62,381 nt of DNA, taken from Rubrivivax benzoatilyticus JA2 = ATCC BAA-35. Lineage in GTDB: Bacteria > Pseudomonadota > Gammaproteobacteria > Burkholderiales > Burkholderiaceae_C. The stretch covers positions 1 through 62,381 of the forward strand of contig NZ_AEWG01000097.1 in NCBI RefSeq assembly GCF_000190375.1, in the 5' to 3' direction. Numbering within the stretch: the first letter of the stretch is position 1; each line of letters begins with the position of its first letter. The notes beneath the pieces were generated by a model. That model was not told where the DNA came from. It saw nothing but the letters and a program-made list of their open reading frames with translations, and did no database searches. The translations under genes were made by a program, and so were the position numbers. This document shows positions 52,682-62,381 of this stretch, one piece after another.

Positions 52682-52729
52682 GCTATTCCTAGTGCATTGC
52701 AGGCTTTGGTGGCGCTAGATATAGTGTCT
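52682..52729 (+). promoter_or_regulatory. nrdAB promoter with two NrdR boxes
   Basis: Two similar 16-mers begin at 52682 (GCTATTCCTAGTGCAT) and 52714 (GCTAGATATAGTGTCT), 32 bp apart (three turns). The second matches the NrdR box ACACTATATCTAG in reverse. A -35 TTGCAG (52697-52702) and -10 TATAGT (52720-52725) with 17-bp spacing sit so that box 2 covers the -10 and box 1 ends at the -35. NrdR would repress when dATP is high. Confidence 0.85.
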
Positions 52730-52864
52730 GCTCGCGTCGTGCTCCGGCGCCGTCGGCCGCTTCCCCGGGGGCTGCGGCGTGCGGCCCGTGCCGCGGTCCT
52801 CCCCGGCCGCGCCGCGCCGAAAGCGCGCCCAGCCTTCCGCCCACCACACCGACAGGGGAACCCC

Positions 52865-55717
<2,853 letters not shown>

Positions 55718-55742
55718 GGCTTCGGAGCGTCTAACGCTCGAA

Positions 55743-55784
55743 GTGCGCATTCTTCGGAACCTCATGCGTTCACCGAATGCGCAC
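55743..55784 (+). repeat. Inverted repeat between nrdA and nrdB
   Basis: GTGCGCATTC (55743-55752) and GAATGCGCAC (55775-55784) form a perfect 10-bp stem with a 22-nt loop. A smaller hairpin (AGCGT-cta-ACGCT) lies just before it. No U tract follows, so it may set the nrdA:nrdB ratio or protect mRNA rather than terminate. Confidence 0.6.
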
Positions 55785-55850
55785 CCATGGCAACTAGTGC
55801 TTGGTGATCCCGAGCAAGCCCTCGATAATTCAACAACAGGACGTCCACAC

Positions 55851-57008
55851 ATGCTGGTCTGGGAAGACGAAGTACGCAGCACCCCGGCGATCGCCCCTGT
55901 GGCGATGACGCCCCCGTCGGACACCGCCGCACGAAGCGTCGCGGCCACGAATGCCTCGCCGGTTTCGCGCCCCGCCGCGACGGCCCACACGCGGCGCGTC
56001 AACGTCGCTGACAAGCGCATCATCAACGGCCAGACCGACGTGAACCAGCTGGTTCCGTTCAAGTACAAGTGGGCCTGGGAGAAGTACCTCGCCACCTGCG
56101 CCAACCACTGGATGCCGCAGGAAGTGAACATGAGCCGCGACATCGCGCTCTGGAAGGACCCGAACGGCCTGACCGAGGACGAGCGCCGCATCGTCAAGCG
56201 CAACCTCGGCTTCTTCGTCACCGCCGACTCGCTGGCCGCCAACAACATCGTGCTCGGCACCTACCGGCACATCACCGCGCCCGAGTGCCGCCAGTTCCTG
56301 CTGCGCCAGGCCTTCGAGGAAGCGATCCACACCCACGCCTACCAGTACATCGTCGAGTCGCTGGGGCTGGACGAAGGCGAGATCTTCAACGCCTATCACG
56401 AGGTCGCGGCGATCCGCGACAAGGACGAGTTCCTGATCCCGTTCATCGACGCGATCATGGACCCGGCCTTCAGCACCGGCACGCCCGAGGCCGACCAGAC
56501 GCTGCTGAAGAGCCTGATCGTCTTCGCCTGCCTGATGGAAGGCCTGTTCTTCTACGTCGGCTTCACGCAGATCCTGGCGCTGGGCCGGCAGAACAAGATG
56601 ACCGGCGCGGCCGAGCAGTACCAGTACATCCTGCGCGACGAGTCGATGCACTGCAATTTCGGCATCGACCTGATCAACCAGATCAAGCTCGAGAACCCGC
56701 AGCTGTGGACGCCGGCGTTCAAGGCCGAGATCCGCGCGCTGTTCGAGCGCGCCGTCGAGCTCGAGTACCGCTACGCCGAGGACACGATGCCGCGCGGCGT
56801 GCTCGGCATGAACGCGTCGATGTTCAAGGGCTACCTGCGCTACATCGCCAACCGGCGCGCGACGCAGATCGGCCTGGAGGCGCTCTTCCCGAACGAGGAG
56901 AACCCGTTCCCGTGGATGAGCGAGATGATCGACCTGAAGAAGGAGCGCAACTTCTTCGAGACCCGCGTCATCGACTACCAGAGCGGTGGCGCTCTGTCAT
57001 GGGATTGA
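55851..57008 (+). CDS. nrdB: Class Ia ribonucleotide reductase beta subunit NrdB
   Basis: 385 aa. Diiron-tyrosyl radical subunit. After an Ala/Thr-rich N-terminal tail of about 50 residues, [27 protein letters not shown] begins the core. Iron ligands are seen in [12 protein letters not shown] (Glu, His) and [14 protein letters not shown] (Glu, His), and the C terminus [19 protein letters not shown] carries the conserved tyrosine used to dock to NrdA. ATG 55851; 133 bp separate it from nrdA, with a stem-loop between. Confidence 0.96.
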   Translation: MLVWEDEVRSTPAIAPVAMTPPSDTAARSVAATNASPVSRPAATAHTRRVNVADKRIINGQTDVNQLVPFKYKWAWEKYLATCANHWMPQEVNMSRDIALWKDPNGLTEDERRIVKRNLGFFVTADSLAANNIVLGTYRHITAPECRQFLLRQAFEEAIHTHAYQYIVESLGLDEGEIFNAYHEVAAIRDKDEFLIPFIDAIMDPAFSTGTPEADQTLLKSLIVFACLMEGLFFYVGFTQILALGRQNKMTGAAEQYQYILRDESMHCNFGIDLINQIKLENPQLWTPAFKAEIRALFERAVELEYRYAEDTMPRGVLGMNASMFKGYLRYIANRRATQIGLEALFPNEENPFPWMSEMIDLKKERNFFETRVIDYQSGGALSWD

Positions 57009-57264
57009 GCGGGAAACGCCGCTCCCCGAACCCGGCGGGCCACGGCCCGCTGCCGTCGCACGGTGCCTTCGCGGGGCCCGTGCGACGTTTCACATCCGCG
57101 GTCCGGGAACAGCGCCGCCAGATGCGCCGTCCCGTGGCCGCTGCCCCATTCGTCGTACCGGGGCGAGTGCCCGGCCCCAGCCGGGCGTCAGAACGCCGGA
57201 CGACGGATTGCCGTGCCGCTCATGACGGCGCGGTGCTCTTTGCAACTTGATCAAGGAGATCGTG

Positions 57265-57834
57265 ATGGCAACTGCGAAGAAGGCGCCCGCCAAGAAGGCC
57301 GCGCCGGCAAAGAAGGCGGCTCCGGCCAAGAAGGTCGTGGCTGAGAAGAAGGCCGCTGCGCCGGCCAAGAAGGCTGCGCCGGCGAAGAAGGCCGCCGCGG
57401 TCAAGAAGGCGGCGGCGCCGGCCAAGAAGGCCGCTGCGGCGAAGAAGGCGGCCGCCCCGGCGAAGAAGGCCGCTGCGGTGAAGAAGGCGGCGGCGCCGGC
57501 GAAGAAGGCCGCGGCGCCGGCGAAGAAGGCTGCAGCGCCGGCCAAGAAGGCGGCGGCTCCGGCGAAGAAGGCGGCAGCGCCGGCCAAGAAGGCGGCGGCT
57601 CCGGCGAAGAAGGCCGCCCCCGCGAAGAAGGCGGCGGCGCCGGCCAAGAAGGCGGCGACCGTGAAGAAGGCTGCGGCCCCGGCGCCGAAGGCGGCCGAGC
57701 CCAAGGCCCCGGCCAAGAAGAAGGCCGCGCCGAAGAAGGCCGAACCTGCGCCGGCGGCGGCGCCCGCGCCGGCCGCCAAGACGACGCTGAGCCCGGCGGC
57801 CGCCTGGCCGTTCCCGACCGGCAACAAGCCCTGA
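57265..57834 (+). CDS. Histone H1-like lysine/alanine-rich nucleoid protein
   Basis: 189 aa made almost wholly of tandem PAKKAAA/VKKAAA units from MATAKKAPAKKAAPAKK onward; the C-terminal 30 residues are Ala/Pro-rich and end in AAAWPFPTGNKP. AAGGAG lies 6 nt before ATG 57265. The composition matches bacterial H1-like DNA-binding proteins (BpH1, AlgP-type, HctB). It should bind DNA non-specifically through its charged repeats and compact it. Repeat number is likely to vary between strains by slippage. A strong terminator follows. The 256-bp region before it shows no other gene. Confidence 0.92.
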   Translation: MATAKKAPAKKAAPAKKAAPAKKVVAEKKAAAPAKKAAPAKKAAAVKKAAAPAKKAAAAKKAAAPAKKAAAVKKAAAPAKKAAAPAKKAAAPAKKAAAPAKKAAAPAKKAAAPAKKAAPAKKAAAPAKKAATVKKAAAPAPKAAEPKAPAKKKAAPKKAEPAPAAAPAPAAKTTLSPAAAWPFPTGNKP

Positions 57835-57875
57835 TGACGAACCGGCCGCTCGAGGCGGCCGGTGTCGTGGTCTGC

Positions 57876-57900
57876 AAGCCCGGCCTCGGCCGGGCTTTTT
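57876..57900 (+). terminator. Rho-independent terminator after the H1-like gene
   Basis: AAGCCCGGCC-TC-GGCCGGGCTT followed by TTT gives a GC-rich stem (57876-57897) with a U run, 42 nt after the stop codon. Confidence 0.9.
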
Positions 57901-57919
57901 CATGCCTGCGCGGCGGGCG

Positions 57920-58825
57920 TCAGAGGCCCAGCGCGGCGCGGTCGACGACGTGGTTCTGGCCGCCCTTGCTGGCGATCTTCAGTGCGCCGATGCGGTTGCC
58001 CAGCGCGGCGCAGCGTTCCAGGTCCCAGCCGCGTTCCAGGCCGTAAAGCAGGGCGGCGCGGAAGGAGTCGCCGCAGCCGGTCGGGTCGACGATCCCGGCG
58101 GCGGCCACGCCCGGCACCTCGCGGCGTTCGCCGTCGGTCCAGATCTCGCAGCCGCGTTCGCCCAGCGTCACGACGACACCCTTCAGGTTCGAGCGCGACA
58201 GGCCGGCGAGGTCGGTGCCGATGCGTTCGCAGAGGATGCGGCCTTCGTAGTCGTTGACGGCGACCCAGCTCGCGATCTCGACCATGCGCCGCAGCGCCGG
58301 GCCGTCGAACATCGGCAGCTGCTGGCCCGGATCGAAGATGAACGGGATGCCGGCGGCGTGCATCTGCTCGGCGTGTTCGCCCATCGCCTCGCGGCCGTCG
58401 GGCGAGATGATGCCGATCTTCAGGTCGGCGCGCGCCGGCACCTTGGCCAGGTGCGCGTTTTGCATCGCGCCCGGGTGGAAGGCGGTGATCTGGTTGTTCT
58501 GGACGTCGGTGATGATCATCGCCTGCGCCGTGTACGAGGCTTCGTCGACCATCACCAGCGAGGTGTCGGCGCCCCAGCCCTTCATGCGCGCGAGGTAGTC
58601 GGCGCCGTCGTTGCCGAGCGCGGCCATGACCACCGCCTCGCCGCCCAGCGCCTGCAGCGTGTAGGCGATGTTGCCGGCGCAGCCGCCGAACTCGCGCCGC
58701 AGCGTCGGCACCAGGAACGACAGGTTCAGGATGTGCATCTGCTCCGGCAGGATCTGCTCCGCGAAGCGGCCGGGGTAGGTCGTGATGGTGTCGAAGGCGA
58801 GCGATCCGCAGATCAACGCGGGCAT
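57920..58825 (-). CDS. PfkB-family carbohydrate/nucleoside kinase
   Basis: 301 aa ribokinase-like enzyme. N-terminal LICGSLAFDTITTYPGRF and FGGCAGNIAYTLQALGG (PfkB signature 1 region), and the catalytic signature IVDPTGCGDSFRAALLYGLE with the base Asp. VVTLGERGCEIW precedes it. Close relatives in Burkholderiales are annotated as adenosine kinases or generic carbohydrate kinases; the substrate is not certain from sequence. It lies after the broken zinc-ribbon gene and convergent to the H1-like gene. Confidence 0.9.
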   Translation of the reverse strand: MPALICGSLAFDTITTYPGRFAEQILPEQMHILNLSFLVPTLRREFGGCAGNIAYTLQALGGEAVVMAALGNDGADYLARMKGWGADTSLVMVDEASYTAQAMIITDVQNNQITAFHPGAMQNAHLAKVPARADLKIGIISPDGREAMGEHAEQMHAAGIPFIFDPGQQLPMFDGPALRRMVEIASWVAVNDYEGRILCERIGTDLAGLSRSNLKGVVVTLGERGCEIWTDGERREVPGVAAAGIVDPTGCGDSFRAALLYGLERGWDLERCAALGNRIGALKIASKGGQNHVVDRAALGL

Positions 58826-58865
58826 AGGAGACTCCGGGGAAGTGGCGCGCGCGCGGCGCGCAGGC

Positions 58866-59851
58866 TCAGGGGTAAAAGATCTCGATCGTATAGCCGGCCA
58901 CCGGCTTGCCGGCGGCCGTCAGCGTGACCTGGATCGGCATTTCGGCTGCCGGCGCGACCGCCGGCGTGGCGATGCCGGCCTCGGCCGGCGTGATGACGCG
59001 GCGCGCGACGATGCCGCCGCGGCTGTCGGACAGCGTCAGGTCCAGCGCCGGCACCGCCAGCGGCAGCGCCGAGCGGTTGCGCAGCAGCAGTTGCAGCTGG
59101 TACATCGCCGTGCCTTCGACGCGCACCAGGCCGCTGCTCTCGACGCTCAGGCCTTCGATCGAGCGCGGGGGCGCGATCGTGCAGTCCGGTGCCTGGCACA
59201 AGGCCTCCAGCAGCGGCTGCGTGGCCGGCCATCGGGCGGCGACGAAGTCGCGGTACTCGTAGGCGGCCTGCAGCGCGAGGCCGGCGGCCCCGGCGACGCA
59301 GAGGGCGGCCAGCGCGGCGCGCACGCGCGGCCGGCGCCAGCGCTCGCGGCGTTCGGCGTGGCGCAGGAAGGCGGGTTTGGGCTCCTCGGCGGCCGCGGCC
59401 GGTGGCGTGTCCGGTTCGGTCACGGCGGCCACGGGCTCGGCGTCTGCCGCCTCGGGCGGGGTGTCGGCCGTCGCGGCCGGGGCCCAATCCTCGGGCGCCT
59501 CCCGGTGCGGCTCGTCGAGGCCGGCATGGCGTTCGAGCAGCACGGTCTCGGCGTGCGTCGGCTCGGCCGGCGGCGTCGCACCGGTCTCGGGCGCGGGTTC
59601 GGGGTCGGGCTCGTCTGCCGGCCCGGCGTCGATCGCCGGACGGCTGTCGACGGCCGGCGCTGCGGGCGGCTCCGGGTCAGACGGTCGGGGGGTGTCGGCG
59701 GCGTCTCGACGTCGAGGTCGACGAGGTTCTGGATCGCGTTGAAGACCTCGCCGCAGCGGCCGCAGCGAACCCAGCCGTCGGAGACCCGAAGCTGGTCCTG
59801 CACCACACGGAAGACGGTACCGCAGGACGGGCACCGGGCGGCGAGCGTCAT
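58866..59851 (-). pseudogene. Zinc-ribbon/DUF3426 protein gene with an apparent one-base frameshift
   Basis: The N-terminal part reads in one frame from ATG 59851: LAARCPSCGTVFRVVQDQLRVSDGWVRCGRCGEVFNA, the MJ0042-type zinc ribbon with two CxxC pairs. The rest (proline-rich linker, a membrane helix AALAALCVAGAAGLALQAAYEY, and the periplasmic DUF3426 domain ending VAGYTIEIFYP) is open only in another frame down to 58866. The frames can be joined at the run of six C (59687-59692, minus strand): one extra C restores a protein of about 328 aa, the normal size. It may be a sequencing error, a true mutation or a slippery site. Its neighbour prmA is intact. Confidence 0.85.
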
Positions 59852-59858
59852 GCGTCGA

Positions 59859-60752
59859 TCATGCCATGCGCGTTGCCGTCATCAGGATCCAGCCGTCCTC
59901 GCGGTCGCTCACTTCGAGCGTCAGGAACGGCGCGTAAGCCGCCTTCAGCTCGTCGGCCTGGCGCTCCAGGATGCCGGCCAGCACCAGCGAGCCGCCCGGC
60001 GCGACGAAGCCGGCCAGCAGCGGCGCCAGCAGCTTCAGCGGCGTGGCCAGGATGTTGGCCAGCACCAGCGGGTAGGCGCCGCCGGCCGCGTCCGGCAGGC
60101 CGGCGTTCAGCGTCACGCCGTTGGCCGTGGCGTTGGCGCGTGTCGAGTCGACGGCAGCCGGGTCGATGTCGACCGCGTCGACCGCCGCCGCGCCGTGCAG
60201 CGCCGCCGCGATCGCCAGGATGCCCGAGCCGCAGCCGTAGTCGAGCACGCGGCTCCACGGCCGGGCGTTCGTGGCGATCCAGCGCAGGCACATGCGGGTC
60301 GTCGGGTGCGTGCCGGTGCCGAAGGCCAGGCCCGGATCGAGCCGGATCACGCGCTCGGCGGCGGCCGGCGGCTCGTGCCAGCTCGGCACGATCCAGAAGC
60401 TGGGCGTGATCTCGACCGGGCCGAACTGCGACTGCGTGATGCGCACCCAGTCCTGCTCGGCCACCGGCTCGAGCGCCTGCAGCGACAGGCCCTCGGTCCA
60501 GTCCTGCGCCAGCAGCAGCGTCGCCGCACGTTCGGCCGCGGCCTCGTCCTCGAACAGGGCGCGCAGCGTCGAGCGGTCCCAGCCCGGGCGCGGCGCCGGC
60601 ATGCCCGGCTCGCCGAACAGCGCCTGCTCGGCGTCGGTGCCGGCGTCGGCGTCCTCGACCGAGACCGACAGCGCGTCCAGGTCGTCGGACAGCGCGTCGG
60701 AGACGGCTTCCACCAGCGCCTCGGGCGCCCGCAACACCAGTTCAAACATCAT
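59859..60752 (-). CDS. prmA: Ribosomal protein L11 methyltransferase PrmA
   Basis: 297 aa SAM-dependent enzyme trimethylating L11. The N-terminal substrate-recognition domain is about residues 1-60. FGTGTHPTTRMCLRWI, SRVLDYGCGSGILAIAAALHGAAAVDAVDIDPAAV and LVLANILATPLKLLAPLLA form the catalytic and SAM-binding parts, with the NILA motif of PrmA. It is 7 bp after accC in the common accB-accC-prmA order. Two ATGs (60752, 60749) open the gene. Confidence 0.96.
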   Translation of the reverse strand: MMFELVLRAPEALVEAVSDALSDDLDALSVSVEDADAGTDAEQALFGEPGMPAPRPGWDRSTLRALFEDEAAAERAATLLLAQDWTEGLSLQALEPVAEQDWVRITQSQFGPVEITPSFWIVPSWHEPPAAAERVIRLDPGLAFGTGTHPTTRMCLRWIATNARPWSRVLDYGCGSGILAIAAALHGAAAVDAVDIDPAAVDSTRANATANGVTLNAGLPDAAGGAYPLVLANILATPLKLLAPLLAGFVAPGGSLVLAGILERQADELKAAYAPFLTLEVSDREDGWILMTATRMA

Positions 60753-60759
60753 CAGCGGA

Positions 60760-62109
60760 TCATCGCTTGTGTTGCGCGAGCCAGCCTTCCAGGTAATGGA
60801 TGCTGGTGCCGCCTTCGACGAACTTGGCGTCCAGCATCAGCTCGCGGTGCAGCGGGATGTTGGTCTGGATGCCCTCGACCACGGTCTCGCTGAGCGCGCT
60901 GCGCATGCGCGCCAGCGCCTGCTCGCGCGTGTCGCCGTGCACGATGACCTTGCCGATCATCGAGTCGTAGTTCGGCGGCACGTAGTAGTTCGTGTAGGCA
61001 TGCGAGTCGACGCGCACGCCCGGGCCGCCCGGCGGGTGCCACATCGTCACGCGGCCCGGCGACGGCGTGAACTTGTACGGGTCCTCGGCGTTGATCCGGC
61101 ACTCGATCGCGTGGCCGCGCAGCTGGATGTTGCGCTGGGCGAACGGCAGCTTCTCGCCGGCGGCGATGCGGATCTGCATCTGCACGATGTCGATGCCGGT
61201 CACCAGCTCGGTCACCGGGTGCTCGACCTGCACGCGCGTGTTCATCTCGATGAAGAAGAACTCGCCGTTCTCGTACAGGAACTCGAAAGTGCCGGCGCCG
61301 CGGTAGCCGATCTTCTTGCACGCCGCCGCGCAGCGTTCGCCGACGCGGTCGACGATGCGCCGCGGGATGTTCGGCGCGGGCGCTTCCTCGATGACCTTCT
61401 GGTGGCGGCGCTGCATCGAGCAGTCGCGCTCGCCGAGCCAGACCGCGTTGCGGTAGTTGTCGGCCAGCACCTGGATCTCCACGTGACGCGGGTTCTCCAG
61501 GAACTTCTCCATGTAGACGGCCGGGTTGCCGAAGGCGGCACCGGCTTCGGTGCGCGTCGTCTGCACGGCGTTGAGCAGCGCGGCCTCGGTGTGCACGACG
61601 CGCATGCCGCGGCCGCCGCCGCCGCCGGCGGCCTTGATGATCACCGGGTAGCCGATGGCGCGCGCCTGGCGGATGATCTCCTTCGGGTCCTCGGGCAGTG
61701 CGCCGTCGGTGCCGGGCACGCAGGGCACGCCCGCGCGCAGCATCGCCTGCTTGGCCGACACCTTGTCGCCCATCATGCGGATCGCCTCGGGCGTCGGGCC
61801 GATGAAGACGAAGCCGCTCTTCTCGACACGCTCGGCGAAGTCGGCGTTCTCGCTCAGGAAGCCGTAGCCGGGGTGGATCGCCTCGGCGTCGGTGACCTCG
61901 GCCGTCGAGATGATCGCCGGCATGTTGAGGTAGCTCTGGGCCGACGGCGCCGGGCCGATGCAGACCGCCTCGTCGGCGAGCTTGACGTACTTGGCCTCGC
62001 GGTCGGCCTCGGAGTAGACGACGACCGACTTGATGCCCATCTCGCGACAGGCCCGCTGGATGCGCAGGGCGATCTCGCCCCGGTTCGCAATGAGGATCTT
62101 CTTGAACAC
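60760..62109 (-). CDS. accC: Biotin carboxylase subunit of acetyl-CoA carboxylase
   Basis: 449 aa ATP-grasp enzyme that carboxylates biotin on AccB, the first step of fatty-acid synthesis. It starts at GTG 62109 ([22 protein letters not shown]). ATP-binding [26 protein letters not shown], catalytic [14 protein letters not shown] and ECRINAEDP are visible. An upstream in-frame extension covers accB and is rejected. 11 bp separate it from accB. Confidence 0.97.
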   Translation of the reverse strand: MFKKILIANRGEIALRIQRACREMGIKSVVVYSEADREAKYVKLADEAVCIGPAPSAQSYLNMPAIISTAEVTDAEAIHPGYGFLSENADFAERVEKSGFVFIGPTPEAIRMMGDKVSAKQAMLRAGVPCVPGTDGALPEDPKEIIRQARAIGYPVIIKAAGGGGGRGMRVVHTEAALLNAVQTTRTEAGAAFGNPAVYMEKFLENPRHVEIQVLADNYRNAVWLGERDCSMQRRHQKVIEEAPAPNIPRRIVDRVGERCAAACKKIGYRGAGTFEFLYENGEFFFIEMNTRVQVEHPVTELVTGIDIVQMQIRIAAGEKLPFAQRNIQLRGHAIECRINAEDPYKFTPSPGRVTMWHPPGGPGVRVDSHAYTNYYVPPNYDSMIGKVIVHGDTREQALARMRSALSETVVEGIQTNIPLHRELMLDAKFVEGGTSIHYLEGWLAQHKR

Positions 62110-62120
62110 GGCGGTCGCGC

Positions 62121-62381
62121 TTACTCGACGATGAACAGCGGCTGGCCGAACTCGACCGGCTGGCCGTTCTCGCACAGGATGCGCACGATGCGCCCGGCGC
62201 AGTCGGCCTCGATCTCGTTCATGATCTTCATCGCCTCGATGATGCAGACCGGCTCGCCTTCCTTGATCTGCTGGCCGACGTCGGCGAACGGCTTGGCGCC
62301 CGGGCTGGCGGCGCGGTAGAAGGTGCCGACCATCGGCGACTTGATGACCTTGCCGGCGGGCTCGGCCGGAGCCGCCGGTTC
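62121..62381 (-). CDS. accB: Biotin carboxyl carrier protein AccB, 5' part outside the window
   Basis: The last 86 residues of AccB. An Ala/Pro linker at the window edge is followed by the biotinyl domain: [22 protein letters not shown], then [16 protein letters not shown] with the biotin-accepting Lys in the AMKI motif, and ending GQPLFIVE. The N-terminal start lies beyond the right edge of the window. It is the first gene of the accB-accC-prmA group. Confidence 0.96.
   Translation of the reverse strand, partial: EPAAPAEPAGKVIKSPMVGTFYRAASPGAKPFADVGQQIKEGEPVCIIEAMKIMNEIEADCAGRIVRILCENGQPVEFGQPLFIVE

Noticed and set aside
57265..57834. Repetitive DNA considered as a CRISPR array
   Set aside because: Repeats are short, in frame, without unique spacers, and encode the Lys/Ala-rich histone-like protein.

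Overview
The window reads as a chromosomal segment of a high-GC (about 70%) diazotrophic betaproteobacterium of the Burkholderiales, most like the Rubrivivax/Leptothrix lineage. The reasons are gene-order blocks typical of that order (ispB / rplU-rpmA-obgE-proB / rppH / proS; pilB-pilC-pilD-coaE-zapD-yacG; accB-accC-prmA), a Mo-nitrogenase with a DraT/DraG switch, and strong G/C third-position bias in almost every gene. The genus is inferred; no rRNA is present.

Layout. 1-3.0 kb: a periplasmic sugar-type binding protein and an overlapping hybrid histidine kinase that runs off the left edge. 3.1-19.6 kb: a nitrogen-fixation island. nifH-nifD-nifK plus two unrecognised small genes are transcribed leftward. 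An unrecognised 197-aa gene, draT, draG, an ArsC-like nitrogenase-associated gene and an FmdB-type zinc ribbon are transcribed rightward. Between these divergent operons lie two facing sigma-54 (-24/-12) promoters with one NifA-type site (TGT-N10-ACA) almost exactly midway. A hipBA toxin-antitoxin pair with three regularly spaced operator-like repeats follows. Then comes a long leftward accessory operon, nifB-ferredoxin-iscA-nifZ-nifZ-orf-nifS-nifT-orf-SIR2-like-orf, with its own sigma-54 promoter and NifA site upstream of nifB. nifE, nifN, nifX, nifV, nifQ and nifA are not in the window.

19.6-30 kb: yacG, zapD, coaE and the type IV pilus core pilD/pilC/pilB; a sulfotransferase-chromate transporter pair; and a chemotaxis operon (secreted Cache-like protein plus MCP) behind a good sigma-28 promoter. 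About 700 gene-poor bases lead to tRNA-Pro(CGG). 30.6-52.6 kb: housekeeping genes (ispB, rplU, rpmA, obgE, proB, rppH, proS, a lytic transglycosylase, ubiX, grxD, prmC, prfA, hemA, miaB, tRNA-Met, ftsY, ffh, a cytochrome c assembly-type protein, pilS-pilR, ampD). 52.6-62.4 kb: NrdR-box-controlled nrdA-nrdB, a lysine/alanine-rich histone H1-like gene, a PfkB kinase, a zinc-ribbon/DUF3426 gene broken by an apparent one-base frameshift in a homopolymer, prmA, accC and the 3' part of accB (right edge).

How it works together. NifA and RpoN, encoded elsewhere, would switch on nifHDK, the draTG operon and the nifB operon at the same time. The cell would then make nitrogenase, the FeMo-co precursor and Fe-S supply system (NifB, NifS, IscA, ferredoxin, NifZ), and the ADP-ribosylation switch that turns NifH off by modifying Arg102. 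The least understood parts are the 197-aa protein leading the draTG operon, the SIR2-like gene and its small partner ending the nifB operon, and the two genes after nifK.
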